Shown one piece after another: positions 1 through 9,057 of a stretch of DNA of 14,658 nt. Source of the DNA: Terana coerulea (Eukaryota; Basidiomycota; Agaricomycetes; Polyporales; Phanerochaetaceae); the NCBI GenBank assembly GCA_024811115.1, contig JAKOGH010001123.1:1-14658 (forward strand), in the 5' to 3' direction. Under the pieces are notes generated by a model, which made no database searches, was not told the origin of the DNA, and was given only the letters and a program-made list of their open reading frames with translations. Both the position numbers and the translations under genes were made by a program. Numbering within the stretch: position 1 is the first letter of the stretch; every line of letters begins with the position of its first letter.

Positions 1-163
1 TGGATTACATACCTGTGAAGCTCGAAGCTGTGACGGTTCCAACAGCATTCTCACGCGGCCCAACGAAGACCAGAAGTCCAATGTTACAAAATATAGTACA
101 AGCTCTCATTACAGAATATAGTGCCTTTCCGGTATGTTATGTACTTCGTGATGCTCCGGCCCT
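1..163 (-). other. 3' flank of SDR gene; possible first exon of a further gene
   Basis: On the minus strand an ATG at 48-46 opens a 12-codon frame that ends at a good donor (CACAG|GTATGT, intron starting at 12). It could be the first exon of another gene running off the left edge in the same direction as its neighbours. It starts only about 115 nt past the SDR stop, so that stretch would have to hold both the SDR terminator and the next promoter. The call rests on one splice-like signal and a short open frame. Confidence 0.15.
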
Positions 164-1274
164 CTAGTCTCCCAGGGGATACGGGTGCAGGATCTGGCCG
201 TAGTACAACGCCGCTTCCGCGCTCGCAAGGAAGACATACGTGGGAGCGATCTCAGAGGGCTGGCCTGGCCGACCAAGCTGTGACTGTTCGCCGAAGCCCT
301 CCATCTCCTCAGCTGGCCGTGAAGCGGGTTGAAGAGGTGTGTGAACTGGACCAGGGGCGACCGCGTTGACCCTCTGGAAATGCACGCCCTGGTGAGTAAA
401 CGAGCATCAGACACGTCAGCACGCGACTCACGATTCCTTTCGAAACAAGCTGCTTTGCGAGAGCGCGTGTGAAGCCAACGATGGCACCCTTGGTCGACGT
501 GTAGTCAACCATAGCCGGGCTGCCCTTGAAGGTCGTCACCGATGTCGTATTGATAATACTTGCGCCCTTCTTCAAGTGCGGCAACGCGAACTTCGTAATT
601 GCAAACATCTGGAGGATGTTGCTCTTGAACGTGTTCTCAACGATGTCTAGGTTGATATTGGCGAAGTCCTTCTCCACCGTCTGCTTGCTCGCGTTGTTCA
701 CCAGGATGTCAAGCTGGCCGAACTTGTCCATATGCTGCTTGATCACTTGATCTGCCTGCTTGAAGTTTGTTAGGTCGAACGCGATGGACAGCCCCTCGCG
801 ACCCTCCCCTTTGATGCGGGCAACGGTGTCATCTGCGTCTGGCTGCTCTTCCGGAAGGTGAACGATCGTCACATCGGCACCTTCCCGCGCGAACAGAATG
901 GCCGTCGCGCGACCAATTCCGGAGCTAACAGGCATTGTTTAGCACAAATTCCGGTTTCAGATCTTCGCCGACATACTCTCCCCGGTAATCAAAGCCTTCT
1001 TTCCTTTCAGCTTCCCGATACCCTTGTATGCCTGGGGTCCCTCGCCTGTCTCGAGAGCGGTGTCGAATGGCTGAGGGTCGATGTCCCTCTGAAGACCAGG
1101 GAGCACCTGTTTTTGTTTAGGGACGTTCTGCTTCAAGCTGTCTCCTTCATGAGGCGCGGACATTTTTGCAGATGCGGTGGTGGAAAACCGGTGAGAATGA
1201 GTGGTGAATAAACGTCGGGTCGCAGTTATGGCTGGTGGTACTGCGTGTGTACGGAAGAGTGGGCGGAGGAGCAT
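164..1274 (-). CDS. Short-chain dehydrogenase/reductase, 3 exons, one apparent frameshift
   Basis: NAD(P)-dependent oxidoreductase of the classical SDR family; the substrate cannot be read from sequence. Exons on the minus strand: 1274-977, 924-432, 373-164; introns of 52 and 58 nt are GT...AG. About 333 residues. Seen: Rossmann start KKALITG...SGIGRA (about 93-106), NNAS (about 176), Ser in INTTS (about 228), catalytic YTSTK (Tyr about 241, Lys about 245), VNAVAPGPV after intron 2, and C-terminal YYGQILHPYPLGD. The extended N-terminus resembles bacterial YghA-type and fungal SDRs. Exon 1 and exon 2 do not join in frame: one extra G in the four-G run at 983-980 would give the family motif TGGDSGIG through the same splice sites. 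The first 37 residues are Arg/Ser/Thr-rich with no acidic residue, like a mitochondrial presequence; a second Met at codon 38 (1163) is an alternative start. Confidence 0.88.
980..983 (-). other. Probable 1-nt deletion in a G run (SDR exon 1)
   Basis: Minus strand reads ACC GGG GAG A|GTATGT, then ...TTAG|C TCC GGA ATT GGT. With four Gs the splice joins phase 1 to phase 2. With five Gs it gives ACC GGG GGA GA|C TCC GGA, the expected TGGDSGIG nucleotide-binding loop. No other GT near the donor keeps the three-residue TG-to-GIG spacing. Confidence 0.75.
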
Positions 1275-1575
1275 GATGATACGTGTCTTATACTCTCAGA
1301 GGTCCCTAATAAATACATGACCCTATTTTCCTTACTATGCTGTAATGTAGCTCCAAACCTCAACATTCGCTCCGTATGCTCTCGCTGACGGTGGACGGTG
1401 GATCGCTCATGAACAGGTGACGTCACGGGTGTATCTCATTGGAGCACCTCCAGAGTCGAGAATCCCTTTCGATGTTCGAGACTCGTGTGGGCCAGAAGCC
1501 CAAGCGATATTACTTACGATCAGTGCCAAGGAGATTCTAAAGCACTTCGTCCTGAAGGAGCAGAGAAAGTATGTA
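1275..1575. other. Intergenic: SDR promoter side and MYND 3' flank
   Basis: No gene is visible. A TATA-like GTATAAGA lies on the minus strand at about 1288-1295, only about 14 nt before the first SDR ATG. If it is used, most transcripts would start near or after that ATG and favour the internal Met at 1163. The rest is presumably the MYND 3' UTR. Confidence 0.4.
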
Positions 1576-2606
1576 TTATACATAGGCCAAAAGGTGCAAT
1601 AACTTTGCAAGACATCCGAGTGTATGTGGATAGAGCCAGAGTTGAAATGGATCATCATGTAATGATTCTAGCAGAGGGTCAGGCGTGCGTCCGCACATTT
1701 TATCCACAGTATCCATGAACGTCTCCTGCCACTTGACCCTCCCTTCGATTTGCAGCGCGCCCTGCGAGTGCGCCCCAAAACCAATGCACGTAACGTTGTG
1801 CATGAGGAGGTTCACCGCGGGGCACTCGCCGCTGATGACAACGGTGATGACACCCAAATGGCCTCGATCAAGTTGTTCCTGCTCTTGTCTTGCTTTCTGC
1901 TGGACAAAGCTCTGCTGGTCCTGGGCCTGGCCCATCTTCTCTGACACGAACTCCACCGGCAGCGGTGCGATGAAGTGCACGACGTAGCGCGACCACGGCT
2001 TCGAGTCCGGGTCGACGGTATCCAGTCGCTTGAGCTGCACGTAACAGACAAGGGACCGCCATGAGTTGGCGAGCTGGTCAAGACGGAGGCAGTTGAATCC
2101 CGCCTGGAAGAGTGCGGCGTTGAAATGACGAGTGAAAGCTCGCAGCTCCTCAAGACATTCACTTGGTGTGATTTTCAGGGCAGAGGTTCCTGAGTCCGTG
2201 ATGACTTTTTGATCCAATTCCGCCGTGCGCTGGCGCATTTTCCTGCGCTCCAAACACGAGGGCTTGTGTGTTGGCCAATGCGCCTTCTGGCATGCTGCAC
2301 TCTGTAGCAAGGGTAAATGTGTATTCAATAACAGGATAAATGAGATATTTCTGCCATGAACGTAGCTTACACAGTATTGAGTTGTACGGCATCCTGTGCA
2401 GACGGAGAGCTTGATTTTAAAGCGGTCCTTGTCCTTACCGCCTGTGTAGCATTGCTCAAGTCAACATCAAAGCTGCGAGATCTGAGGATCGTTCCCGCAT
2501 ACGTACAATTTTGGCATTGGGTGAATTCTCGTCTTGCAGACTTGGATTCTACGTCCAAGGGACGCGAGGCACCAGTACCGCCTAAAGGCGACGGTGCAGT
2601 GTGCAT
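1576..2606 (-). CDS. MYND-type zinc-finger protein, 3 exons
   Basis: Predicted 298-residue protein. Exons on the minus strand: 2606-2507, 2441-2371, 2301-1576; introns of 65 and 69 nt with donors GTACGT and GTAAGC. The finger is assembled from all three exons: CQNC (31-34) in exon 1, CTGC (48-51) and YC (57) in exon 2, then CQKAHWPTHKPSC (61-73) in exon 3. All eight expected zinc ligands are present (C31, C34, C48, C51, C57, C61, H69, C73). MYND fingers usually bind proline-rich partner peptides. The remaining 225 residues have no domain I recognise; they include a charged Gln/Glu-rich stretch (about 175-200), probably helical. No SET-domain motif is seen, so this is not an obvious SMYD methyltransferase. 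The start is the first ATG after an in-frame stop. A TATA-like TATATT at 2638-2633 is only about 27 nt upstream, giving a very short leader. Confidence 0.82.
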
Positions 2607-3501
2607 GCTCAGGTATTACACCAGTGTAGAGCAATATACTGTGATCCAAGGCGCAAAATGGTCGCAGTACTAGTAGATGGCCTGGGCAGTGGGCAGATAT
2701 GTAATTGGAAGAATAACCGAGGGCCGACGCGCGTGCAGTGACAGTCAATGGAAAAGCAGCGAGAGGGCGCTTGTACCTCGTGTTGGACGGGCCTGCCGAA
2801 CTGTGAGTCTGCAGTACTCAGTACTCAGTACTGGCTTGACTCGGGAGCACTTGGTAATGCTTCTCATACACATGTATAGAACACTCGGTGCATGCTGCCA
2901 CCGCAGGCAAAGCCCGTTTTGGATGCATGAAAAGTACCCGGAAAGTCTTCAGAAGTTGCCACAAACCTTCCATAAATGGGAATGTTCAGTCACGTGTTGA
3001 GAACAGGCAAAATTCTTGAACAATTTTCGGCCACTTTTCGTCTAACCATAAGTAATCCCGATCTGCAGTCCTCCGTGTCAGTAGAATGGTCTACAGAAGC
3101 CTGACATCCGCCCGAGGACTCCGTCCAAAGCGAGGCAGTTGCCTCACTAGCAAAGAGGCTGTGGGCAAGCGTTCTGCAGATAACATGGCGTAGACTGTGC
3201 AGCAGAGTTCATGGGTACATCGCATGGGTATCATACTACGCTGCTGGTATCATGTCGTTATGTGAGGAAGCGGTCCATCTGAATACAAGAAAAGCCGAAA
3301 GCACAAACAGGTCCTTGATGTGAAGCACGATGCACGGAAAAATGAAGCTGAACAAGGTAATGTGATGTGAGGAAAGTCCCAAGGTCCCATAGTCTGTAGA
3401 TGGAATGTCCATGCAAGTCGGAGTAAGACAGAAATGGAAGCCGATAGCTTGCGGTGCCAGAGCAGAGTGCGCCAATGAACCGCGCGGAAGAATTCACGCC
3501 G
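2607..3501. other. Gene-poor interval between MYND and caspase A
   Basis: This holds the MYND promoter side and the 3' flank of caspase A. I see only short open frames without family motifs. A small tandem AGTACTC repeat (CAGTACT three times in overlap) lies at 2812-2832. No RNA gene or mobile element is recognisable. Confidence 0.4.
2812..2832. repeat. Short tandem/palindromic AGTACTC repeat
   Basis: Three overlapping copies of CAGTACT with period 7; AGTACT is itself a palindrome. It lies upstream of the MYND gene, with no evidence of function. Confidence 0.5.
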
Positions 3502-5441
3502 TCAAAGACAGAAAGCCTTTCGGCGTCCCTGTGTGGAAGTAAGCCACGCCGCTATACCAAGGTAAGAAGTGCGGTAGCTCACGTCAGATGTCAGCGACCC
3601 GAACTGTCCGAGACGGCGTAAGCTCCAAGCTCGCATGAGTGCGGTCACGGTAGAATAACGTACCTGTGAATGTTGCATATGTTTCGCTCTCTTCCGGAGA
3701 CGAAATTTCTGATTCGGCGACAACTTATCATTAGAGGCGATAGCCTTGAAACGTGAGTCGCGCATTCTTCTGCTGCACGAGGCTCAACAGCGTTAAGACA
3801 TGGGTAGATCCTAGCTAAGAGTGGACTTACTGCACGCGTTGCATCAGATACTCAACAGTGGGTGCCAGTCTTGAGTTTCTGAGAGCGGTAAGGATCCCCA
3901 CAAGGATCTGGGGATAATATGACGTAAAATGTAGGGGTGTCAGAATGAGGATATTGTCGATTTGCACATACCGATGTCATAGTGTTATGGTTTGACACCG
4001 TTATCTCTGAGTCTTGAGACGATGAGATGGAGACCTGCGGCATTTATTTAGACTTATGCACATGTCAAACGACTCAGTAACTCACAACCTCAGCTCCTTC
4101 AGCCTCAGGTTCCGGAGAGGAATAGCGAGGATAGGACACCGAATTGTCATCCCGCCGCGCGTCTTGGAGGCAGCTTTTCACGGAATTTTGTTTCTTCTGC
4201 GCGGCGAGTGACAATTGCTTGCTACCCTCTGCGATGTTGGTGATACAAGTTGCACGCTCTTTCCCAGGATACGCCAAGGGTCATTGAAGGCGCATGCATC
4301 CCAATTGGATTGCACTTACTCGCAAGGAAAGGATGAACAGTGACGTATTGCGACTTCTCGTATTTCCAGTGGTGGTTCAGGTCTGCCCGTGTATAGAGAG
4401 CTTGTGAGCTCAGTCATCGAACTATCGTGGAAGACAGAGCGTACCAAGCAAAGTTCCCGAGTGACACGTGTCGAAGATGGCCTAAACTGACCGTTAGAGC
4501 GAGGTATACAAATAGCTGAGGAAGGCTCACGACAAGGCTAGCACCAGCAGGCAAGACATCGACAAGCATCTTGCGGAGGTCCTATTGGAGTAACGACGAT
4601 GCAAGATATTCAGTTTTGAAAGGAGTAAGAGTGTGATTGATAGTCCTACATTGTCCCTGATAATACCATCGAGCTTCTTCTTGACCGAGGGGTCCAGGTT
4701 GGGCAATGTGAAGTCCATGGGCTTGTCGTCTATCGTGCATGGCGGCCCAAAATGCCCCTCCGTAAGGATGACTAAAGCGCAGGATCTGAGAGTGAAGGAC
4801 TCTTCAACTTACCAGTCCACATAGGCTACTTACCCTCGTCGAGGTCATCATCTTCTGTGCCCGTCTTGCTGACAATCTGATAGGCGTGCCCTGCAACTGC
4901 GTGGTACCAATCAGTCCACCGATCCTCCGCGAACGCAAATCCCTCACAAAAGAAGACGCGGCGATCTCCGTCACGGACGTCGTGCATGAATATTTCAATC
5001 TGCTGCTTCTACGGAGCACGGTTGAGCCAGCTATGAGTGAACTAGAAACATACAGGATACTACGCTGGGTAAACTCACGATGTTGCTCTGAGTAGGGCGC
5101 AAATGGGCGGCTGTCTCCTGGCTATCGGTCATGACGACGACGTTCTCCGGGAGATAACCCTCTTGTGTCTCCAAGTACTTCTTCAACAGAGACACATCCC
5201 TGTGTGGCTTGCTCAACGGGCGTACGGCCGGTGCTGCAGTCCATTCCGGGTCCCTGTACGCGAGACCAAGGAGTAGGGCCTTGTCTCGGTGGCGGCAACG
5301 ATCCAGAGAACTACGTCGGCTAGAAATACATGCCCGAGTTGGGGAGGGCGGGGGGATGAACGTAGCGAAAGACTCAGCCTGACCTTGCACATTATTTATC
5401 GCATGTTGTTGGCTGCGGGATGCTATGGGGAGCGAACGCAT
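3502..5441 (-). CDS. Caspase/metacaspase-like peptidase (paralogue A), 12 exons
   Basis: Peptidase C14-type cysteine protease, probably cytosolic. Exons on the minus strand: 5441-5079, 5008-4948, 4896-4834, 4771-4650, 4581-4531, 4481-4445, 4382-4320, 4258-4086, 4034-3972, 3907-3831, 3772-3664, 3603-3502; 427 residues in frame. The p20 fold begins at DKALLLGLAY (about 53). The catalytic His145 lies in FFFAGHAYQ, followed by the acidic EDDDLDE; the catalytic Cys226 lies in AIFDTCHSGT. The usual box is SGHG, so the Ala on each side of GH is unusual. The C-terminal part (VSISSSQDS, then a basic helix ending near PQ-FGS in B and SQ-FGS here) follows gene B exon by exon. No Gln/Pro-rich prodomain is clear. 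The in-frame start at 5441 lies upstream of a TATA-like box at 5391-5400; an ATG at 5331, where B starts, is one base out of frame. Intron 7 could instead end at 4229. Fungal metacaspases cleave after Arg/Lys, by family knowledge. Confidence 0.85.
3604..3663 (-). other. Caspase A intron 11: 60 nt, stop-free
   Basis: GTACGT...GGACAG separates the basic helix exon from the exon starting FGS. The stretch is open in frame, so an unspliced reading also gives a protein. The intron is inferred because B has a 56-nt intron at the same place, which must be removed to reach its own FGS. Confidence 0.6.
3894..3915. other. 7-bp hairpin across a splice acceptor
   Basis: ATCCCCA (3894-3900) and TGGGGAT (3909-3915) are perfect inverted repeats with an 8-nt loop. 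In caspase A pre-mRNA the intron 9 acceptor (CCCCAG|ATCC) sits at the stem-loop junction. Confidence 0.4.
4897..4947 (-). other. Caspase A intron 2: 51 nt, stop-free, beside catalytic His
   Basis: GTGAGG...ACGCAG interrupts the Phe codon three codons before catalytic His145. Its length is a multiple of three and it has no in-frame stop, so retention adds 17 residues between the FF strand and AGHA and keeps the frame. The spliced form restores the contiguous FFFAGHA expected for this family. Confidence 0.7.
5391..5400 (-). promoter_or_regulatory. TATA-like element of caspase A
   Basis: Minus strand GATAAATAAT resembles the ACATAAATAC element before caspase B. It lies 60 nt before the ATG at 5331 but downstream of the in-frame ATG at 5441, so either it is not the TATA box or the annotated start is wrong. 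Confidence 0.3.
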
Positions 5442-7289
5442 CCAGTGTAATGTCCTCTAGGTGGCACAATGTTATCCTTGCGGCTCGGGTCTCGGTCTCG
5501 CGCCACACCGGTAGTCGGTAGATGGCGGACGTCCGACAGATCGTATAGCTATAAGGCAGTATGCTGCAGCGCATAGTGCTTGGAAGGAAACAGGCGCATC
5601 GGGCTGAGGGGCAGTCAGATCGTATTGGGACAAGGGGTGGAACATCCGCCGGCGTACGCCGCTTTAGTCCAAGCGCTGAGTGCTCCCCGAGCGCATTTCG
5701 CCATTGGTACAATCACTGTATCAACGCGATCACGAGATCTTTGCGAGAACAGCCAAGCAGAACGCGTCTGGGTCTAGGTACGCGTTCGAGCATGCACGGT
5801 GCAACTAACAATACTTAACATGCAAAATGTGAAGTGATAAACTCTTATCTATACGCGGAGACGCGTTCACTCACTGTGTGTATTGTATACTGATGGTGCA
5901 GGACAGTTAAATAATCATAGTCAAAAGAATTCGCGAGTAGGTGACTCAGTAGGACCTCTTCGAATGGAGCGCTCGGTGGTTCACTGCGGCCGGCTAGTAC
6001 ACCTAGACAATGAAAGCCTATATTGAACACCCAACCAGCACTGGCTGTGTAGCTTTGAAGCACTATAGGGCATTAAGACTCGACTCACGCGAAGTCTTAT
6101 CCCAAACCGCGCGTTGCAATTTGCAAAATAATTCCTGGCAAGAATAGCATACTGGAGGAGTGTTGTTGGACCTGCGGCCGTTGTCAAGGTTAAGGTGACG
6201 CCGATAGGCTTCAAGCGCAACAGATGCCTGTTTTAAATGCATGAGACGAGTCCGGATCCGGATCCTCCAACCTGCCCCCTTCAGCTGTCCTCGTCAAACC
6301 AGCCTCACCCACGGCCACAAAGTCCTAGTAGTAGTACATAGCATCCCGGATGAACGATAATGCCCCACTTAAGGACCGGTTCACGCAGCAGAGAAGCCAG
6401 AGTCCGCTTTTTTCTTTGCATGGTTGGCCAGTCAGCGAAGCCGATTCAGATGCTCAAAAGGTCAAGCTCGAGCTGTGCAAATATCCAAGGAAGCCCATGA
6501 CAGTAGCCTATACACCTCAAAATTTTTGCCGCAGTGGTCAGTATTAATCGATCACGGCCAAGTGGTAGAACAAGTGCTTATCATGGAAATATGCGCGGAG
6601 GTTCGGCTAGGGAAGGTACTAGCATTGAATACTGAGAGGTAGCAGCGGAACGCTGTTCATTGTTTACCTTGAGCGTACCCAAATATGCACTGCAAACCAA
6701 CGTAAGACCGACGATGCTCTTACCAGAGCAAGTCGGTACTCTCTCTTTCAGTAGCCAAATAGCTCTGCATGCTTGGCATGAGCCCAAATCGTCGCCACAA
6801 GTCCCTGGATAAATACAGCAGGCAGTGTGATAGAGCTGCTGTGCAGCCATGTAGGATGTTGTCTTAGCAAATCATGCCCGCAATGTCTGTTTAGAGCGAC
6901 AAATATCAGGCATATTCACTACGTTCGAGGTAAGCTTGATGCGGGCATAAAAATAAAATGGCGGCGACGTACGTCACGCCAGATAGAATAATGTACGAGC
7001 ATTAGTCGCGTGCATTCTTAAGAGCACTGCTAGCTTGGCGGCGTCGAAGATTTGAGGTACGAGTGCAATTGGTTAACAAGGTCATTATTAACTGTTTGCA
7101 AACGACAAAAGTGCGGCAGTCATAGTCCATGGGTATCGGTAGATGTAGGGTATACTGATGAGATATGATGTCCATCGTGGTGGGTGGTCGTGGCGGTGGA
7201 AACAGGAAATAGTCACGAATGGTTCGATGCATTCACACAACAAAGTGCTGATCCGCAGCCTAAGAAATAGTCAGTGTAAGCCATCGTCA
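5442..7289. other. Gene-poor interval between the caspase paralogues
   Basis: About 1.85 kb with no convincing gene. Open frames here are short and carry no family motif I recognise. I looked for a third caspase copy (KAL.IG, GHG, DTCHSG) and saw none. A palindromic GGATCCGGATCC lies at 6254-6265. The left part should hold the caspase A promoter and the right part the 3' flank of B. Nothing marks a transposon. Confidence 0.4.
6254..6265. repeat. Palindromic GGATCC dimer
   Basis: GGATCC occurs twice in a row, giving a 12-bp perfect palindrome in a non-coding interval. No function is evident. Confidence 0.4.
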
Positions 7290-8997
7290 CTAATACACAG
7301 AACCCACCGTTTTGTGCATGGAGCCGAACTAAAATATTCACTCATCTTAGTGAATGTACTTGCTAATACACACAGTGCACGTACTTGTGGAAGTTGCAGC
7401 CTCTTCGTCTTCGCGCGAACCACTCCAATGCACGTCTTTCCACGTTTCTTGACAGCCTTAAGGACAGCCTTCGTACGTAGAGAAAGCATCCGTTTGCTGC
7501 GACCATCAGCCAATACGCAAGTAGTCTTGCAGATGGGCTTACTGAAGTCGCTGCATAAGTTCCTTGACGAGGATTGCCCTTTTCAAGTCACGCAATATGC
7601 CAATGAGCAGCTACGATCGAGAAAAGGTCAGACGCGTGCTGCGCTCCTAGCAAATGAAGGGCCACGTACGGATGTCATGCTATTCTCTTTCCCCCAGGTT
7701 GTTTGAGCGTCTCCGGAGGATGATATCGAGATCTACAGCAGCGGTTCGGTCTGTCCACACACATGTCCCGAAGAGGCGAATGCTGCACTCACCACATTCC
7801 CGAACGGCCGATCAGATTCTGGCGAGGCACAGCGAGCAGGGTTGTCCAAAAGCCACGCGGTCTCAGTTGTTGCCACGCAGCCGCCAGAGTCCTGCCGCGC
7901 AGCAGCCAAGGGTGCATGCCCGAGGAGTCCCTTGATCGCGCGCCAGAGTAGCCTATAATGATCACGGAAATCATTTGAGTCATACGATCGCAAATAGTTC
8001 TACAGCAGCTTACCCGCAAGATAGAGTGGTAAGGAAATGGATCTTGACATAGACTTCGATGGGTGATACGTCCAATTGCAGACCAAGTCTAACCCGCAGC
8101 AGTCAGTATCAGCGATCGTCATAGAATGAAGATATGTTATGTGCGAACCTAGCATCGTGCCGGAGTGACAGGTATCAAAGATGGCCTATACATGGGTTAT
8201 ATGACGTTCCTCGTAAATATATCCCGGGTACTCACTATCAGGTGTGCTTCAGGATGTAGGGAATCCACCAGCAGCACTCGAAGCTCCTGGACAAACATGA
8301 GGCTCATGCGTCGACTCTCTGCATCGAGAAGAACGTACGTTGTCTATCAGTATACCGTCCAGCTTCTCCCTGTTCGGATCGTCGGGAGCAAGGTTGTCAG
8401 GGTCGAGCGGATTTCCGTCTTTATCACAAGGTTCACCGTGATTATCCTCCAGGAGAATGACTGCCGAACACGTGTCTGAGTTGGGGACCAAATGAACTGA
8501 GTAGCATTGAATGTTCACCTTCATTTTTGCCATCGTCTTCTGACCCTGTTCCGCATATAATCTGAGAACCATGGCCCCCGACTATAGCCTGAACGTCAGT
8601 GGTGTGCCCGTTCATTTTGGCTTTAGACTCACAAAAGAAGAGCCGACGATCCCCCGCTTGAACCCCATCCATGAACCTAACAATCTCCCGAAGCTGCAGC
8701 ACCAGCCAGACGGTCAGCGACATGGAAGACACACAACCGACCAGCTCGACGTACAACGTTGTCTCTCGTTGGTCGCATGCTCGGGTGCTCAGTGTCGTCG
8801 AGCATGAGTGTGATGTTCTCTGCACGGTATCCTTGCTCCATTAGGTAGTCGCGGAGTTCATGAGCATCCTTGTGTGTCGTAGAAAGAGGAAGGACAAGGC
8901 TGGCAGCGCTGCTGTACTTGATCCCGACGATGAGGGCCTTGTCGCGGTCGCGAGAACCCGGAACGCAGTTCGGCGAGGGGGTAGATTCATCGTCCAT
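7290..8997 (-). CDS. Caspase/metacaspase-like peptidase (paralogue B), 12 exons, one frame break
   Basis: Paralogue of gene A. Exons on the minus strand: 8997-8755, 8693-8633, 8581-8519, 8460-8339, 8286-8236, 8185-8149, 8088-8014, 7952-7793, 7732-7670, 7610-7543, 7496-7385, 7328-7290. Seen: DKALIVGIKY (about 19-28), catalytic His105 in FFFGGHGSQ, acidic EDDGKNE, KLDGILIDN as in A's KLDGIIRDN, and catalytic Cys186 in AIFDTCHSGT. Later ISISSSGDAQTTW, then LLIGILRDL and LMQRLHKRM match A; the end is PQ|FGSMHKTVGSVY. The start fits a TATA-like box 54 nt upstream. Exon 7 ends in phase 1 but the frame leading to ISISSS needs phase 2 at 7952. Either one base is missing in exon 7 or 8 (giving 364 residues), or the intron runs on to the AG at 7820-7819 (giving 319 residues in frame). 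Both dyad residues lie before the break. Confidence 0.83.
7793..8088 (-). other. Frame conflict in caspase B exons 7-8
   Basis: Exon 7 (8088-8014) ends GCG G|GTAAGC in phase 1, as in gene A. The next good acceptor, ATTATAG at 7960-7953, leads in that phase into a frame ending in TGA at the next donor. The frame one base away stays open and includes CASPESDRPFGNV, matching A's SPEPEAEGAEV before the shared SISSS exon. A missing G in a GGG run (AAGGGAC or CTCGGGC) would fix it, as would use of the acceptor GCCTCGCCAG at 7828-7819. Confidence 0.6.
8582..8632 (-). other. Caspase B intron 2: 51 nt, stop-free, beside catalytic His
   Basis: GTGAGT...GCTATAG lies at the same codon and phase as intron 2 of A and has the same length, but a nearly unrelated sequence. 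It has no in-frame stop; retention adds 17 residues directly before GGHG. A competing AG lies 8 nt upstream of the chosen acceptor but would shift the frame. Confidence 0.7.
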
Positions 8998-9050
8998 GGT
9001 CAGAGATCAAGAGTGTGAGACGGTGTGGAGCATGAACTGGTCCTGGAGTG

Positions 9051-9057
9051 TATTTAT
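9051..9057 (-). promoter_or_regulatory. TATA-like box of caspase B
   Basis: Minus strand ATAAATA lies 54 nt before the caspase B ATG. That leaves room for a transcription start about 30 nt downstream and a leader of about 25 nt, and supports the chosen start codon. Confidence 0.45.

Noticed and set aside
4772..4790. Earlier acceptor in caspase A intron 3 suggesting a frameshift
   Set aside because: Using the AG at 4773-4772 joins GAG G|TC in frame and aligns with gene B, so no lesion is needed.
5442..7289. Third caspase copy or transposon between the paralogues
   Set aside because: No KAL, GHG or DTCHSG coding motifs, no terminal repeats and no transposase or reverse transcriptase motifs were seen.
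7158..7706. Plus-strand open frame of 182 codons
   Set aside because: It is antisense to exons 9-12 of caspase B and carries no motif; the minus-strand exons match paralogue A.
8461..8475. Earlier acceptor for caspase B intron 3 (43-nt intron)
   Set aside because: The acceptor 15 nt further on (CGGCAG|TC) gives a 58-nt intron, exon 4 of 122 nt exactly as in A, and the aligned start VILL.
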